Source of the DNA: an uncultured Prevotellaceae bacterium
GTDB taxonomy: Bacteria > Bacteroidota > Bacteroidia > Bacteroidales > Bacteroidaceae
Assembly: GCA_902781315.1 (NCBI GenBank)
Contig: CACZIT010000035.1
Span: 1-40,369 of the forward strand
Direction of reading: 5' to 3'
Length of the DNA stretch: 40,369 nucleotides
Shown: piece after piece, positions 39,073 through 40,369 of the stretch
Layout: the number at the start of each line of letters is the position of its first letter
How positions within the stretch are numbered: the first letter of the stretch is position 1
Program-made: the position numbers and the translations under genes
The notes under the pieces: generated by a model
The model's input: the letters and a program-made list of their open reading frames with translations, nothing else
What the model was told of the DNA's origin: nothing
The model's database searches: none

Positions 39073-39839
39073 TTGCGTAAGAATTCTTCGGCCTTCAGGA
39101 TGTCGCTGGCGTGGTCGATGTCGAGGACTTTCGTGAACGGGTAGGCGCGCAGCTGCAATCCGTCGCGCACGAGGGCCCGCTGGAAGTTGCGCATGCGGCT
39201 CTCGCCCCGCTCTATGCAGGCGTTCAGCGTGGTGATGGCGCGGGTGGTGAGTCCGTAGATGCCGCCCGAGATGAAGTGCGGATGCTCGCACGTGTCGAGG
39301 AAGCCCGTGATGCGAGGCCACTGGCTTGCCTCTTGCTCTTTATCTTTATCACTTGCTCCGCTAACAGTCTCCACATAGAGCGGCTTCTCGTCGTCGATGT
39401 AGTCGGTGACGCCCATCAGACCGTCTTCTCCTGCGGCCAGCACCTGCTTCAGGGCGGCGATGTAGTTGCCGAACTCCTCGTCGCGGAAAATGGTGTCGAC
39501 AGTGGTCAGCACGAAGGGAAAATGGCTGCCGTCGGTCGTGAACTCCTTCGACAGCTCGTAGAAGCTGTGCATCGAGCTGGGCGTGTTTCGCTCGATGAAG
39601 CGCAGGGGCACCGGCTTGCCGTCGAGACCCTCTTGCTGGATGTGGGCCAGATGGCTGACCACGTCCTGCATGACAGAACGGCATATCACGACAATCTCCT
39701 CGGCATCGTTCGCCATGAAGATGCGGAGGAGACGGTCGATGAGGTGTTCACCGTTGATTTTTACCAGAGGTTTCGGGCTTTCGATGCCCTCTTGCTGGAG
39801 CCGCGAGCCTTCGCCAGCGGCTATGATAGCATATCTCAT
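39069..39839 (-). CDS. NTP transferase domain protein (sugar/alcohol-phosphate nucleotidyltransferase)
   Basis: A 256-residue protein. IIAAGEGSRL (residues 5-14) and SPKPLVKING (21-30) are the nucleotide-binding signature; VLTTVDTIFRDEEF has the metal-binding Asp (TVD). HFISGGIYGL near residue 189 is the sugar-side loop. It should activate a phosphorylated alcohol or sugar as a CDP/UDP/NDP derivative. As the first gene of a unit that also encodes a CDP-alcohol phosphatidyltransferase, it may supply that enzyme's activated substrate; this is inferred. The last four bases overlap the ATP-grasp start (ATGA). Confidence 0.87.
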   Translation of the reverse strand: MRYAIIAAGEGSRLQQEGIESPKPLVKINGEHLIDRLLRIFMANDAEEIVVICRSVMQDVVSHLAHIQQEGLDGKPVPLRFIERNTPSSMHSFYELSKEFTTDGSHFPFVLTTVDTIFRDEEFGNYIAALKQVLAAGEDGLMGVTDYIDDEKPLYVETVSGASDKDKEQEASQWPRITGFLDTCEHPHFISGGIYGLTTRAITTLNACIERGESRMRNFQRALVRDGLQLRAYPFTKVLDIDHASDILKAEEFLRK

Positions 39840-39870
39840 ATTGATTAATGTGTACTTTTGAAAACGGGTG

Positions 39871-39901
39871 CAAAGTTACACATTATTTATAAGATACGAA
39901 A
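39871..39901 (-). promoter_or_regulatory. Promoter of the nucleotidyltransferase-DUF5686 unit
   Basis: On the minus strand TAACTTTG (39878-39871) fits the -7 consensus; the -33 region near 39897-39901 (TTTTCG) is weak. The start site is near 39865, 26 nt before the start codon. Confidence 0.65.
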
Positions 39902-40074
39902 ACTTTTCAGAAGGTTTTTGTTTTCTTTAAGTCGCTTTAAACGTTGTTTAAGAGTGAAAAGGGGAGAAGAGGGGCTCTAAATCTTCCCTTTAAACTTTTA
40001 TTAATGGAGATAATATAGCAGATGACCTAGCATACAAGTTTTTTGCGTAAAACCCCGAAGGGGTGTTAAGATTA

Positions 40075-40288
40075 CAGGCAGGTGGTGGAGTGCGTAGCAG
40101 AGCGGAGCACGGAACCCCTGCTAGGTATGTCAACAGCAAATTAAAAACCCCGACGGGGTGACAGAAATTCGGTTGGCCCTTCGGGAAGGGTTTTTCACCC
40201 CTCCCTGTATTCGGTCGGCCCTTCGGGACTTATTTACCTGTGGCCCTTCTTAGCAGGGGTTTCGCTTCGTTCCACCGCCTGCCTGTGT
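40075..40288. repeat. Second copy of the large inverted-repeat family
   Basis: The left arm 40075-40123 (CAGGCAGGTGGTGGAGTG to ACCCCTGCTA) and right arm 40250-40288 (TAGCAGGGGTTTCGCTTCG to CCTGCCTGTG) match the arms at 28708-28922. The interior is more decayed, with three CCCTTCGGG words and one CCCCGACGGGGTGACAGAA block. The 530-bp gap from 39840 has no gene that I can support. Confidence 0.75.
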
Positions 40289-40313
40289 TCTCGCCGCCCC
40301 TTCTTTAACTTTG
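40284..40313 (+). promoter_or_regulatory. Promoter for a gene beyond the window
   Basis: TAACTTTG (40306-40313) fits the -7 consensus; a weak TGTG lies near 40284-40287. It sits directly after the right arm of the inverted repeat. Confidence 0.6.
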
Positions 40314-40323
40314 CAGTCTGTAA

Positions 40324-40345
40324 TAAGAGTTCTCAATAACTCTTA
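40324..40345 (+). promoter_or_regulatory. Hairpin just after the last promoter
   Basis: TAAGAGTT (40324-40331) pairs with AACTCTTA (40338-40345), loop CTCAAT. It would form at the 5' end of the transcript and may stabilise it. The downstream gene is not in the window. Confidence 0.4.
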
Positions 40346-40369
40346 AATTATTTAACGTTCAATATACGA

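Overview
The window reads as chromosome of a Bacteroidales bacterium, most likely Prevotellaceae. At least eight promoters fit the Bacteroidota sigma-A pattern (a TTTG-like -33 element, 19-21 bp, then TAnnTTTG), starts lack strong Shine-Dalgarno sequences, and the gene set is typical of the phylum: lipoprotein-type TamA (TamL), DUF2723, DUF5686, DUF4827, and Omp28-like proteins ending in type IX secretion sorting tails. No transposase, integrase, phage gene or CRISPR array is visible. Species was not determined.

Layout. 1-145: 3' end of a 5S rRNA and two tandem terminators. 300-1000: a promoter, a foldable leader and a small secreted lytic-transglycosylase-like protein. 1078-2860: lemA plus an M48 (HtpX-like) protease. 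2906-7034, minus strand: one operon tatA-tatC-(NapH/NapG-like Fe-S fusion)-(Tat lipoprotein aldo/keto reductase), so a Tat translocase lies with two probable clients. 7043-7209: initiator tRNA-Met. 7266-11900: a TetR regulator with a palindromic operator on its own promoter, fabG, a GH2 glycosidase and an RluA-type pseudouridine synthase. 11911-12133: two tandem-repeat arrays with a 22-bp period. 12167-19393: tamB-tamL. 19419-23708: sugar nucleotidyltransferase, DHH phosphoesterase, DUF4827 lipoprotein, glmM. 23831-28493, minus: DUF2723 membrane protein, polysaccharide deacetylase, DUF4112 protein. 28530-28990: dense palindromic and tandem repeats. 29004-32747, minus: two Omp28-related paralogues. 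32824-33600: a third 22-bp array, two divergent homologous promoters and a MITE-like palindrome. 33680-39901, minus: nucleotidyltransferase, ATP-grasp protein, CDP-alcohol phosphatidyltransferase, HAD hydrolase, DUF5686 outer-membrane protein. 39902-40369: another palindromic repeat and a promoter for a gene beyond the window.

The strongest unusual signal is a set of short GC-rich palindromic elements inserted in frame inside protein genes. One family gives PLPxREGxG-like peptides in a polysaccharide deacetylase, a HAD hydrolase and an ATP-grasp protein. A second family (arms CCCCCTA/TAGGGGG) makes the N-termini of the CDP-alcohol transferase and HAD protein and the stop codon of the ATP-grasp gene. 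Five insertions lie in three adjacent genes. This resembles Rickettsia palindromic elements, and I do not know of a described Bacteroidales counterpart. Second come several arrays with a common 22-bp (once 21-bp) period placed just upstream of envelope-gene promoters. Third is the compact Tat plus fused NapH/NapG operon.
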